Shown here in pieces: positions 24,875-33,883 of a stretch of 64,000 nt of DNA. Origin of the DNA: Nitrosopumilales archaeon (lineage in GTDB: Archaea > Thermoproteota > Nitrososphaeria > Nitrososphaerales > Nitrosopumilaceae); assembly GCA_016838825.1 (NCBI GenBank), contig JAEHKU010000004.1, forward strand, positions 1 through 64,000, in the 5' to 3' direction. Position 1 is the stretch's first letter, and each line of letters starts with the position of its first letter. The position numbers and the translations under genes are program-made. The notes under the pieces were generated by a model. It was not told the origin of the DNA and did no database searches. It was given only the letters and a program-made list of their open reading frames with translations.

Positions 24875-25927
24875 ATGATACTAAAATTCATTGACAAAAA
24901 TTCATGTTCGTTTGTACCTGAAGAGTCTGATGATTTGCTAACATTACGTCGTGTCATCAACAAAGATGATGTAATTGTATCAAAAACCACACGTTTGGTT
25001 AAGCTAGAAAAAGCTCGTCTAAGGCCTGACAAAGGAGAGAGAGTTAAAATTCAAATTGCATTAAATGTGGAAAGAATTTCGCTCGATAATGCTGTAGATA
25101 GATTGAAAGTTCATGGAACCATACTCGACTCTAACAATGAACTTGTAACAAAAGGAACTCATCATTCTTTATTATTAAAAATTGGTGATGCTTTTACTTT
25201 AAGTAAAAAACAATGGACAACTTTACAGAAAAATCTAATACACAAAAAGAAGGAAGAGGTAGGGTTCCTTTTGATTGCAATAGATACGAATGAATGCGGT
25301 ATAGGTAGACTCGAAGGAACACATTTGAAGATCTTGCCTAACATTTATTCAGGTTCCAGTGGAAAACAGTACAAAACCAATTTTAATATTAAAATATTTT
25401 TTGATGATATTTTAATACCTTGTTCCAGCATAATACAAAAAAAAGATGAGATTGTAATTTTTGGTCCCGGTGAGACAAAAAAAAGACTTTGGAACCATTT
25501 TAGTCAAGCTGAAATTGGTAAAAATCATAAAATACAGACAGTTGATGGTATTGACTCTGGAGGAGAGGATGGGATTTACATATTTACAAAATCTGAGTCT
25601 ATGAAAGAGATAATGACAGAAAGCAAATTAGCAAAAGTTTCGAAAATTGTTGATGAAATTATGCTAAGGGCTAACAAAAAAAGTAAAAAATTTACTATGG
25701 GATTTGATGAAACTGTATTTGCAAATAATATGGGAGCAATAGACTCTCTTTTATTTTCTGATAAAGTATTTGAGGTTCAAGAGGAGGATAGAGTTATCAA
25801 TTTTCTGAATAGTGTAGAAAATAAAGGTGCTAAAATTTTTGGAGTGGATTCAACTACGGATGCTGGACTTCAAGTATCATCCCTTGGAGGTATAGTTTCA
25901 CTTTTGAGGTTTGCAGTCACTAACTAG
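24875..25927 (+). CDS. pelA: mRNA surveillance protein pelota (aPelota/Dom34)
   Basis: Rescues stalled ribosomes together with aEF1A and ABCE1. The 350 residues fit the archaeal family. The N-terminal Sm-like domain is seen in FVPEESDDLLTLRRVINKDD, TTRLVKLEKARLRPDKGERVKIQI and VHGTILD; the central RNase-H-like domain has LIAIDTNECGIGRL; the C-terminal L7Ae-like domain has GAKIFGVDSTTDAGLQV and ends in GIVSLLRF. Its 3' end overlaps the convergent CutA gene by eight bases. Confidence 0.93.
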   Translation: MILKFIDKNSCSFVPEESDDLLTLRRVINKDDVIVSKTTRLVKLEKARLRPDKGERVKIQIALNVERISLDNAVDRLKVHGTILDSNNELVTKGTHHSLLLKIGDAFTLSKKQWTTLQKNLIHKKKEEVGFLLIAIDTNECGIGRLEGTHLKILPNIYSGSSGKQYKTNFNIKIFFDDILIPCSSIIQKKDEIVIFGPGETKKRLWNHFSQAEIGKNHKIQTVDGIDSGGEDGIYIFTKSESMKEIMTESKLAKVSKIVDEIMLRANKKSKKFTMGFDETVFANNMGAIDSLLFSDKVFEVQEEDRVINFLNSVENKGAKIFGVDSTTDAGLQVSSLGGIVSLLRFAVTN

Positions 25928-26231
25928 TAGAATCTATTAACCACTTCAAGTATGATTTATTGAGCGAACTAATTTCAATTTCTACAATTTCTGGAACTTC
26001 ATATGGATGATCATTTCTAATTTCTCTTTTTAGTTGATTTTTATTTTTACTAGTTGTCTTGAATAGTACCAAAAATTCATTATCGTTTTCAATTTTACCT
26101 TTCCAAGTATAGACCGATGAGATTTTCATAAAATTAACACAAGCAGCAAGTTGTTTTTTAATTACTATTTGAGAAATTTTACGAACAGATTTTTTGTCAG
26201 GATATGTGGACATGATTATCACGGGTTTCAT
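25920..26231 (-). CDS. cutA: CutA family protein
   Basis: 103 residues with the trimeric ferredoxin-like CutA pattern: VIIMSTYPDKKSVRKISQ, then KKQLAACVNF with the conserved Cys-Val-Asn, SVYTWKGKIENDNEFLVLFKT, and HPYEVPEIVEIEI. The family is linked to divalent metal tolerance, though its biochemical role is unsettled. It converges on pelota. Confidence 0.93.
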   Translation of the reverse strand: MKPVIIMSTYPDKKSVRKISQIVIKKQLAACVNFMKISSVYTWKGKIENDNEFLVLFKTTSKNKNQLKREIRNDHPYEVPEIVEIEISSLNKSYLKWLIDSTS

Positions 26232-26275
26232 ACTAACCGATTATATTTGACTGACTAAAAAAAGTAATAATTACT

Positions 26276-27484
26276 TTGGCTTTGGCTCTTGATTTTATTA
26301 CTGAGAACTCAATAATTTATGTTCTAATTATATGGGTAATAATTGTTCTAGTGGCAAAGGGTTTGAAACTAGACAAACATGGTTTTGAAATAAAGCCCTA
26401 TAGTTTGACTTACAAAAATTATGGTGTCCAAGTTATATTAACAAGACTTTTGGGTAAAACAAAAAGAGCAACTAAAGTATTTTCGGACCTTAGTGTGGTA
26501 GCGGGTTTTGCAATGATGGGCTTTGCCTTTTGGTTTCTAATATCAAATATTGTGAATTTTTTTGTAAAGCCTGAATCTTTTGCTGAGGTAACAATCTTGA
26601 TACCTGGAGTAACGATCCAATCTGCCTCTAGCCTCACATACTTTCTGCTAGTAGTACCAATAGTACTAGTCGTTCATGAAGGAGCACATGGAATTGTAGC
26701 CACATTAGAAAAGATAAAGATCAAGACTGGGGGATTTGCTATCTTCATAGCATTATTTGCAGGCTTTGTAGAGCCTGATGAGGAAGAATTTTCCAAAGCA
26801 AAAAAAATTTCGCGATTACGAGTCATAGGTGCTGGTGCAACTTCAAATGTTCTTTTTTCATTTGTAATAGCTGCCCTTTTGATTTTTCATCCTGCATTTG
26901 CATTAATACTACCAGATCAGATACGTCCTTTTTTCTATGATGAACCTATAGGCGTTCCAATTTTTTCTGTGATGGAAGGTAGCGGTGCAGAACAGGCTGG
27001 CTTACTTAAAGAGGATCTCATAACGACAGTAAATGGCGTGTCTATACTTTTACCCCAAGATTTCAATAAAGTGAAATTAAAGCCCGGAGAAACTGCAATG
27101 GTTTCGATCTTAAGAGATGGTGAAACACTTGAGATGTCTGTCCTAGTCACTCCTTCACCTGAAGATCCAGAGAGAGGATTGTTAGGAATTACAAGAGGAG
27201 CTTTTCCATCATACCAACCTGCTGTTCCATATTACATACCATGGAATCAAGAGGTGTTCATGTTTTTACTTTGGTTATGGATGTTATCATTTTTTATAGG
27301 AATATTCAACATGCTTCCACTACCAATTCTTGATGGAGGCAAATTCATTCATACTATTATTGACAAGAAGGCATCAGAAAAAACAATAAACGGCATTATG
27401 TGGTCTATTTACGCCTTTACACTCGCAATATTCATTCTAAATATTGCTCTCTCTGCAATGAAGTCAGGATTTATTACGATTTAA
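26276..27484 (+). CDS. Site-2 protease family (M50) membrane metalloprotease with PDZ domain
   Basis: 402 residues with about five or six membrane helices. The zinc site is HEGAHG (HExxH) near residue 135 and the third-ligand Asp in PLPILDGGKF near 346. Between them lies a PDZ-like domain (about 220-300) with GVPIFSVMEGSGAEQAGLLKEDLI and ILRDGETLEMSV. This is the intramembrane protease group that cuts regulatory membrane proteins. The start is a TTG immediately before a hydrophobic segment; the gene stands alone after CutA. Confidence 0.9.
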   Translation: MALALDFITENSIIYVLIIWVIIVLVAKGLKLDKHGFEIKPYSLTYKNYGVQVILTRLLGKTKRATKVFSDLSVVAGFAMMGFAFWFLISNIVNFFVKPESFAEVTILIPGVTIQSASSLTYFLLVVPIVLVVHEGAHGIVATLEKIKIKTGGFAIFIALFAGFVEPDEEEFSKAKKISRLRVIGAGATSNVLFSFVIAALLIFHPAFALILPDQIRPFFYDEPIGVPIFSVMEGSGAEQAGLLKEDLITTVNGVSILLPQDFNKVKLKPGETAMVSILRDGETLEMSVLVTPSPEDPERGLLGITRGAFPSYQPAVPYYIPWNQEVFMFLLWLWMLSFFIGIFNMLPLPILDGGKFIHTIIDKKASEKTINGIMWSIYAFTLAIFILNIALSAMKSGFITI

Positions 27485-27540
27485 GACAGTTTGGTTTCAA
27501 TTTCGTATATGGTTAAATTTAGGCAGAAAAAATAATCAGT

Positions 27541-28467
27541 GTGAACTGCAGTAAGTGTAACAATAATGCAGTATTCTCTAGAAAATATTCTGGAGAAAGT
27601 CTCTGCTCTGATTGTTTTTCAAGTTCTATACTACAAAAGACAGCCAAAGCAATATCAAAATTCAATATGATTGTAAGAGGAGATCTAGTTTGTGCTGCAG
27701 TTTCAGGAGGAAAAGACTCTCTCTCTTTGTTACATGTATTAAAAAAAATGTCAGAATCTCATAATTTTAGACTGAAAGCAATAACCATAGATGAAGGGAT
27801 TCCGGGATACCGAGAAGAAGCATTGAAAATAGTGTCTGATTTTTGCACCAAACTTGGTGTTGAGTATAAGGTATTTCAATACAAAGAATTGTTCGATCTT
27901 ACTTTAGAAGAGTCACTTGAGGTGAGAGCGAACGAAAAAATCTCATCATGTTCTATATGTGGTACATTGAGAAGAAGGGCCATGGACTACGGGGCAAAAG
28001 AAATTGGCGCAGACGTCATAGCAACAGGTCATAATTTAGATGATACCCTCCAGACTTTCATCATAAATACACTGTCTGGAGACTATAACAAGATAGGATG
28101 GATGTATCCCCAAGCCTTAACGGCCACACCAAGAAAGATAAAACCATTTTGCGAAATTTACGAAAACGAGATTGTCTTTTATGCATTTACAAATGGAATT
28201 CCCTTCCAATCTGAACCATGTCCTCATATGTCAGAGGGAATTCGAACTGAGATTCGTGATTTCTTGAATAATTTAGAAAATAATCATAGCGGCGTCAAAA
28301 ATAGCATGAATAGATCTATCTATAAAATATCTCAAATAATCAAGAATTCAGACTATAAACAAAAGAGAATTTGTTTAACATGCGGTAATGAATGCACTGG
28401 AGAAATATGCTCAGTGTGTGGGCTGCTTCTAAAACTAAAACAAAAGAAATCCCAAATGTGTAAATAA
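27541..28467 (+). CDS. ncsA: tRNA 2-thiolation enzyme (NcsA/TtuA-like, CTU1 family)
   Basis: 308 residues, adenylating and thiolating tRNA uridines. The N-terminal zinc knuckle has CSKC and LCSDC; the PP-loop is AAVSGGKDSLSLLH near residue 56; catalytic Cys regions are SSCSICGTLRRRAMDY near 137 and EPCPHM near 226; and a C-terminal zinc finger is CLTCGNECTGEICSVC. The GTG start gives the first zinc knuckle intact. It is followed directly by the SRP RNA gene on the same strand. Confidence 0.9.
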   Translation: MNCSKCNNNAVFSRKYSGESLCSDCFSSSILQKTAKAISKFNMIVRGDLVCAAVSGGKDSLSLLHVLKKMSESHNFRLKAITIDEGIPGYREEALKIVSDFCTKLGVEYKVFQYKELFDLTLEESLEVRANEKISSCSICGTLRRRAMDYGAKEIGADVIATGHNLDDTLQTFIINTLSGDYNKIGWMYPQALTATPRKIKPFCEIYENEIVFYAFTNGIPFQSEPCPHMSEGIRTEIRDFLNNLENNHSGVKNSMNRSIYKISQIIKNSDYKQKRICLTCGNECTGEICSVCGLLLKLKQKKSQMCK

Positions 28468-28487
28468 GATTTTGTTATAGTAAACTC

Positions 28488-28805
28488 GGTAGTAGGTAGG
28501 ATCAGGGCGTTAGCCGTGCCCTACATCTGAAACCGGCTATATGCAGAGATTAGTAACCACTGGGTAAATCTCTAGATGGGTAATACCCGCTTGACTTGCG
28601 GAAATGAAATCACGCCGAATCGGGTGGATGCAGGACTAAGGTTATCCGAAGGGATGATTCGAAGACCGAACCGCTGAAAGGGATAAGGTCCGGGAGGGAG
28701 CAATCCTAAGGTGGAACACCCACGCTAGTTCGTCAACGTGGCGGATCTTGCTTGACTTGAAATGGGATTATTCGTCTAGACTGGAACTAGTGGGGCTACT
28801 ACTAA
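28488..28805 (+). ncRNA. ffs: Signal recognition particle RNA (archaeal 7S RNA)
   Basis: About 318 nt of higher GC. The Alu domain is seen in GGGCG-TTAGCCG-TGCCC followed by CTGAAACCGGC. The SRP54-binding helix 8 has CCGGGAGGGAGCAATCC with a GNRA loop (GGGA), followed by TAAGGTGGAAC. The ends pair: GTAGTAG near 28489 with CTACTAC near 28796. Size and order match archaeal SRP RNA. The exact ends are estimated to within a few bases. Confidence 0.88.
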
Positions 28806-28830
28806 ATATTCAATGATGAATTATCTAATA

Positions 28831-29160
28831 ATGGATAAATTGATTTCTTCAGGACAAAAAAATTATGAAGATTTCAAAAAGAAATTGACATCATCTATCA
28901 TTCCATTACTTGACATTATCAGGAGTTATTGTTTATCATTAGGAACTGACGTCATCGAGGATGTAAGAATGCATAGAATAGTGTTTTGTAAATCTTTTTC
29001 ATTTAGATTCTTTGCTGACATTGAACCACAAAATGATTCACTCATTATTAAGATGTATTTTGGTAGAAAAAAACCTCAAAAAATAATTAAATTAAAAGCT
29101 AATGAAAATATGGATAAAGTAAAAAATCTGCTTTATGAGGCCTATAATTCAATTCACTGA
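28831..29160 (+). CDS. Protein of unknown function, 109 residues
   Basis: A small alpha/beta protein with MDKLISSGQKNYEDFKKKL, an amphipathic helix ending RSYCLSLGTDVIED, then strands RIVFCKSFSFRFFADIE and LIIKMYFGRKKPQKII. The pattern resembles small DUF5655-like proteins of uncertain role. An ATG at 28813 would add six residues but lies almost against the SRP RNA end; the inner ATG is preferred. Converges with acylphosphatase (7-base overlap). Confidence 0.5.
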   Translation: MDKLISSGQKNYEDFKKKLTSSIIPLLDIIRSYCLSLGTDVIEDVRMHRIVFCKSFSFRFFADIEPQNDSLIIKMYFGRKKPQKIIKLKANENMDKVKNLLYEAYNSIH

Positions 29161-29435
29161 TACAAAACTTCAAACTTTGAAAATTCACCTTTGTAATTCT
29201 CATTTATAATTTCTAGATCTTCAACTCGTGCATTTGCAGGTCCTGCATGACACCATTCAACTATCGCACTTACCGCAGCATCATCACCTTCAACTACTGC
29301 TTCAACTCTACCACTTGACAAGTTCCTAACCCATCCAGTAGCATTACTCTTTTTTGCTATTACCTTCATAGCTTGACGAAAAAAAACACCCTGAACTTTA
29401 CCTTTTATGAGAAGTCGAATTCTTTGATTTCCCAT
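29154..29435 (-). CDS. acyP: Acylphosphatase
   Basis: 93 residues hydrolysing acyl phosphates. The active loop KGKVQGVFFRQ (Arg) near residue 11 and the catalytic Asn in GWVRNLSSGRVEAVVEG near 38 are both intact. The length is normal. Next to uL2 in the same direction but separated by about 54 bases. Confidence 0.94.
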   Translation of the reverse strand: MGNQRIRLLIKGKVQGVFFRQAMKVIAKKSNATGWVRNLSSGRVEAVVEGDDAAVSAIVEWCHAGPANARVEDLEIINENYKGEFSKFEVLYQ

Positions 29436-29489
29436 TTAATAGAAATGTATTGTGGCATTATTAATCAGTTTTGGGAAATTGTATTGTGT

Positions 29490-30227
29490 TTAGGAAAACT
29501 TTCGCTCTTTGAGTCGTGCTCTACCAGTTTTTCTTGCAGCAATACTTCCAACCTTGGCTCCAGGAGGAGCATCTCTTGATACAGTAGAACTTTGACCAAC
29601 ATGTTGATGTCTTCCTCCACCATGTGGATGGACATAAGCTGCTTGTGCAACTCCTCTAACAATTGGATAAATTCTGCCTTTCGTTCTAAATCTTCTCCAC
29701 TTGTTACCAGCTGTCATAAATGGTCTTTCACCAACTCCTCCTCCAGCTAGAGTTCCTATCATAGCTCTATTTTTGGGGTTTAAAGTTGTGAATTTCCCAG
29801 ATGGAAGCTTGATTGTGACATTTTTAGGATTATGTGAAAAAACAGTTGCTGATGTACCTGCAGACTTGACTAGAGATCCACCATCACCATAGTTTTTCTC
29901 CAAGTTACAAACTATCGTTCCATCCGGAATATTTTGGATACTGATAACATTTCCAGCTGAAATTTCTGATTTAAGTCCAAAATGTACTTTTGATCCTACC
30001 TTAGATCCAAGAGTAGCAGGATAAAGAAAAATTAAACCGTTATCAAATCTAACTTTTGCAAGCGGTGCGTCTCGGCCCGATTCATGAACTAAATCAATAA
30101 TTTCACCATCGTGTTGTTCCGTGAGATCAAAAGAAGGGTATTTGGCAGGAACCAACTTGCCAGTAGAGGCTGCTCTAAATTGCATGCCACCTCGCCCACG
30201 TCTTCTAACTAACGGTCTCTTACCCAA
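29490..30227 (-). CDS. rpl2: Ribosomal protein uL2
   Basis: 245 residues of archaeal large-subunit protein L2. The N-terminus GKRPLVRRRGRGG, the middle IQNIPDGTIVCNLEKNYGDGG, and the peptidyl-transferase-proximal HPHGGGRHQHVG near residue 198 are diagnostic. It is not part of an S10-type ribosomal operon here: its neighbours are acylphosphatase and the divergent Cdc48 gene. Confidence 0.96.
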   Translation of the reverse strand: MGKRPLVRRRGRGGMQFRAASTGKLVPAKYPSFDLTEQHDGEIIDLVHESGRDAPLAKVRFDNGLIFLYPATLGSKVGSKVHFGLKSEISAGNVISIQNIPDGTIVCNLEKNYGDGGSLVKSAGTSATVFSHNPKNVTIKLPSGKFTTLNPKNRAMIGTLAGGGVGERPFMTAGNKWRRFRTKGRIYPIVRGVAQAAYVHPHGGGRHQHVGQSSTVSRDAPPGAKVGSIAARKTGRARLKERKFS

Positions 30228-30296
30228 ATCAGAAATGGCTCTCTTTGCTTCAGATTTTAAGTTTGTGATCCGATTGCGTTAGATCAAAACTGCCAA

Positions 30297-30310
30297 AGAT
30301 ATAAAAAATA
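30297..30310 (+). promoter_or_regulatory. TATA box of the Cdc48 gene
   Basis: AAGATATAAAAAATAG-like sequence 20-33 bases before the ATG at 30330, consistent with a leaderless transcript. Confidence 0.5.
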
Positions 30311-30329
30311 GTCTTCGAACCTTCAATGT

Positions 30330-32525
30330 ATGAGCCAGAATGTCCTTTCGCTCAAGGTACTTGAAGCGTACACACGTGATGTAGGAAGAGGCGTAGCAAG
30401 AATTGATTATGATTCTATGGATACATTAAACGCATCAACGGGAGATGTTATAGAAATTAAAGGCAAAAGAAGAACTGTTGCAAAATGCTTACCTCTCTAT
30501 CCATCTGATGAAGGAAAAGGAATTATCAGAATTGATGGACTTGGTAGAAATAATGCTGGTATAGCAATTGGCGATACAATTGCTGTCAGGAAAATCAAAG
30601 CAGCTGCAGCAGAAAAAATAACCGTTGCACCACTAGAAGCTATACCCCCAATAGATGAAAGATATCTAGCAGATGCTTTAGAGAGTGTTCCTTTAATTAA
30701 AGGTGATAATGTTATGGTTCCGTATTTTGGTGGAAGGCTTACCTTCCAAGTCATAGGTGTAACACCTGCAGCTGACGCTGTACTTGTAACTCAGAAAACT
30801 GTATTCCATATTGCAGAAAAAGGTGAAACTCTACGTGGGGTTCCACAGGTAACTTATGAAGATATTGGAGGTTTATCTGATGAAATAAAAAAAGTTAGAG
30901 AAATGATTGAACTACCATTAAGACACCCTGAGATTTTTGAAAAACTTGGAATTGAAGCCCCAAAAGGTGTACTGCTTTACGGACCACCAGGTACTGGAAA
31001 AACTTTGCTAGCAAAGGCTGTTGCAAATGAAAGCAATGCCCATTTCATTAGCATATCTGGTCCTGAAATAATGAGCAAGTTCTATGGCGAAAGTGAAGCT
31101 AGACTCAGAGAAATTTTCAAAGAAGCAAGGGAAAAATCGCCATCTATAGTATTTATTGATGAAATTGATTCCATAGCACCAAAGAGAGAAGAAGTTACTG
31201 GAGAAGTTGAAAGACGTGTAGTTTCACAAATGCTTTCTCTTATGGATGGCTTGGAAGCAAGAGGTAAAGTAATAATCATTGCTGCAACAAACAGACCAAA
31301 TGCACTTGATCCAGCTTTGCGAAGACCTGGAAGGTTTGACAGAGAAATAGAGATTAAAGTGCCTGATAAAAAAGGTCGCCTTGACATTCTACTAATTCAT
31401 TCAAGAAATATGCCATTAGCAGATGATGTAAAATTAGAGAAAATTTCTGCAGTAAGTCACGGTTATGTAGGGGCCGACTTGGAATATCTGTGTAAAGAGA
31501 GTGCAATGAAATGCTTGAGGAGATTATTACCAGAACTTAATATGGAAGATGAAAAACTTTCACCAGAAACGCTGGACAAACTTATTGTAAACGGAGATGA
31601 TTTTACCCATGCGCTAAGAGAAGTTACTCCTTCTGGAATGCGTGAAGTCTTCATTGAAAATCCTGATGTAAAATGGGATGATGTTGGTGGTTTAGTGGAA
31701 ATTAAGCGTGAGCTTAGAGAAGCAGTAGAGTGGCCGATGAAATACCCTTCCTTGTATAGTAGTCTTGGACATAAAATGCCGCATGGTATCTTGCTTCATG
31801 GGCCAAGTGGAACTGGAAAGACACTCCTAGCAAAAGCAGTAGCAACGGAAAGTGAAGCGAATTTTGTTTCAGTAAGAGGGCCCGAGCTTCTTTCAAAGTG
31901 GGTTGGTGAATCTGAAAGAGGAATACGAGAGATTTTCCGAAGAGCTAGACAATCTTCACCTTGTGTGATATTCTTTGATGAAATTGATTCTATTGCTCCT
32001 GTAAGAGGAATAGGTGGAGAATCAGCTGTGACAGAAAGAGTAGTAAGTCAACTACTCACTGAATTGGATGGAATGCAATCTATGCATGGCGTAATTGTTC
32101 TTGGGGCTACTAATAGAGCAGATATGATAGACCCAGCGTTGTTGAGGCCTGGTAGGTTTGATAAAGTAATAATGGTACCAATGCCTGATAAGGAAAGTAG
32201 AATACAAATATTAAAAATTAATTCAAAAGACATTCCTATCAACATTGACAAGACAAAATCTAATGAACCGAATTTCGTTGATCTTAGCAGAGTTGCTGAG
32301 TTGACAGATGGCCTAAGTGGTGCAGATGTTGGTGCAGTAGCAAATACTGCTGTTTCTATAGTTATTCATGAAATTGTGGATACAAATCCCGATCCTAAGG
32401 ATGTTGAAAGAAAGGCAAAAGAAGCAACAGTTACCATGAAACACTTCGAAGAAGCAGTTAAGAAATTAAAAGCGCAAAAGGACATAAAGATCGGCCAAAA
32501 AGTGACTGTTCCCTACTACAGGTAA
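30330..32525 (+). CDS. cdc48: Cdc48/VCP-type AAA+ ATPase
   Basis: 731 residues unfolding proteins for the proteasome or other partners. After the N-domain (about 1-170; double-psi barrel with [19 protein letters not shown]), D1 has Walker A GPPGTGKT near residue 215, Walker [16 protein letters not shown] near 275 and the GRFDREIEI arginine-finger region. D2 has GPSGTGKT near 491 (Ser in place of the second Pro) and [15 protein letters not shown] near 548. A hydrophobic-aromatic C-terminus ends YYR, as in archaeal Cdc48 proteins that dock to the 20S proteasome. It heads a run with gatD and gatE, spaced about 32 bases apart. Confidence 0.95.
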   Translation: MSQNVLSLKVLEAYTRDVGRGVARIDYDSMDTLNASTGDVIEIKGKRRTVAKCLPLYPSDEGKGIIRIDGLGRNNAGIAIGDTIAVRKIKAAAAEKITVAPLEAIPPIDERYLADALESVPLIKGDNVMVPYFGGRLTFQVIGVTPAADAVLVTQKTVFHIAEKGETLRGVPQVTYEDIGGLSDEIKKVREMIELPLRHPEIFEKLGIEAPKGVLLYGPPGTGKTLLAKAVANESNAHFISISGPEIMSKFYGESEARLREIFKEAREKSPSIVFIDEIDSIAPKREEVTGEVERRVVSQMLSLMDGLEARGKVIIIAATNRPNALDPALRRPGRFDREIEIKVPDKKGRLDILLIHSRNMPLADDVKLEKISAVSHGYVGADLEYLCKESAMKCLRRLLPELNMEDEKLSPETLDKLIVNGDDFTHALREVTPSGMREVFIENPDVKWDDVGGLVEIKRELREAVEWPMKYPSLYSSLGHKMPHGILLHGPSGTGKTLLAKAVATESEANFVSVRGPELLSKWVGESERGIREIFRRARQSSPCVIFFDEIDSIAPVRGIGGESAVTERVVSQLLTELDGMQSMHGVIVLGATNRADMIDPALLRPGRFDKVIMVPMPDKESRIQILKINSKDIPINIDKTKSNEPNFVDLSRVAELTDGLSGADVGAVANTAVSIVIHEIVDTNPDPKDVERKAKEATVTMKHFEEAVKKLKAQKDIKIGQKVTVPYYR

Positions 32526-32558
32526 TTTTAATAAAATAACCTACTCTATTCCTTCTGA

Positions 32559-33851
32559 ATGTCAAATTACCCTGGATACAGAGGAGAGTCTCTTACTTTT
32601 CTCAAAAAACATAATGTCGTAGTAGGCGACTCTGTCAAAGTTTCTTCAGACTCTGGTTACATGGGGATATTGATGCCTCGGTATGAATACAGTGATGACA
32701 ACCATATTGTCTTGAAGCTGGAAAATGGATACAATATTGGACTAAAGATAGAAAACATAAAAAAAATTGAAGGTATAACTTCAAACAGTATGAAAGAAGA
32801 GAAAGAAATTACAAAACCTCAAATCAATTCAAACTTGCCTAGAATTCTACTCATTTCAACAGGAGGTACGATTGCAAGTAAAATAGATTATAGAACAGGT
32901 GGCGTCAAACCAATGCTTACTGCGGATGAATTAAACACTGCTGTTCCAGAACTAATCAAAATAGCTAATATTGAGACGGAAGTTCTCTTTTCAGAACCTT
33001 CAGAAGACTTACTGCCGGAACACTGGAATAAAATAGCAAAAAAATTGGATTCGTACGCTACTTCAGATTATAAAGGAATTATCATTGCTCATGGAACTGA
33101 TACTATGCATTACACTACGGCAGCACTTTCTTTTGCCTTATCAGGATTTCCGATTCCCATAGTATTGGTTGGTTCACAACGATCTTCTGATAGACCATCT
33201 TCTGATGCTGCCCTAAACTTAATTGCTGCAGCAAGGTTCATTGTTGAATGTGCAGAAAGAGGAATCTACATCGTTATGCATAACAATACAAGTGATGATG
33301 ATGTTGCTTGTCACTTAGGAACACGTGTTCGAAAAAATCATACAAGCAAAAGAGATGCATTTCAGACTATAGGCGGACCTCCCGCCTTTTTAGTAAAGAA
33401 CGAAACGATTATGAGAAATTTTACAGGAGCCTATTTCAAAACAAAGGAATACACTCCTAGAATAAATTGGGAAACTCGTGTAGCATTAATCAAATACTAT
33501 CCTGGTCTTGATCCTAAAATAATCGATTATTTCTTAGAGTCAGGATATCGAGCCATTATCTTTGAAGGAACAGGGCTAGGACATGTGGGAAAAGTAATGT
33601 ATGAACATGTTGGAAAAGCAAAGAAGAAAGGACTTTTTTTGGGAATGACTTCTCAATGTATAGATGGAGCAGTCCGCATGACAGTATATGAAAGCGGTAG
33701 AGATCTATTGAATTTAGGTGTAGTTCCTCTATCAAATATGATCTCCGAAACAGCGTTAGTAAAGGCGATGTGGGCACTAGCAAATACTAAAAACATTGAC
33801 GAGATGGAAAAGTTGATGAAACAAAATATTGCTTCAGAGTACTCTGATTAA
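32559..33851 (+). CDS. gatD: Glu-tRNA(Gln) amidotransferase subunit D
   Basis: Asparaginase-like subunit releasing ammonia from glutamine or asparagine for the archaeal GatDE pathway. The 430 residues begin with a small barrel (about 1-75), then the asparaginase motifs LLISTGGTIASKIDYRTGG near residue 100 (catalytic Thr) and IIAHGTDTMHYTTAAL near 177 (second Thr-Asp). It is directly followed by gatE, its obligatory partner. Confidence 0.96.
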   Translation: MSNYPGYRGESLTFLKKHNVVVGDSVKVSSDSGYMGILMPRYEYSDDNHIVLKLENGYNIGLKIENIKKIEGITSNSMKEEKEITKPQINSNLPRILLISTGGTIASKIDYRTGGVKPMLTADELNTAVPELIKIANIETEVLFSEPSEDLLPEHWNKIAKKLDSYATSDYKGIIIAHGTDTMHYTTAALSFALSGFPIPIVLVGSQRSSDRPSSDAALNLIAAARFIVECAERGIYIVMHNNTSDDDVACHLGTRVRKNHTSKRDAFQTIGGPPAFLVKNETIMRNFTGAYFKTKEYTPRINWETRVALIKYYPGLDPKIIDYFLESGYRAIIFEGTGLGHVGKVMYEHVGKAKKKGLFLGMTSQCIDGAVRMTVYESGRDLLNLGVVPLSNMISETALVKAMWALANTKNIDEMEKLMKQNIASEYSD

Positions 33852-33883
33852 CCTTTAAAACAAATTGTAAAGATAGAACAAAA

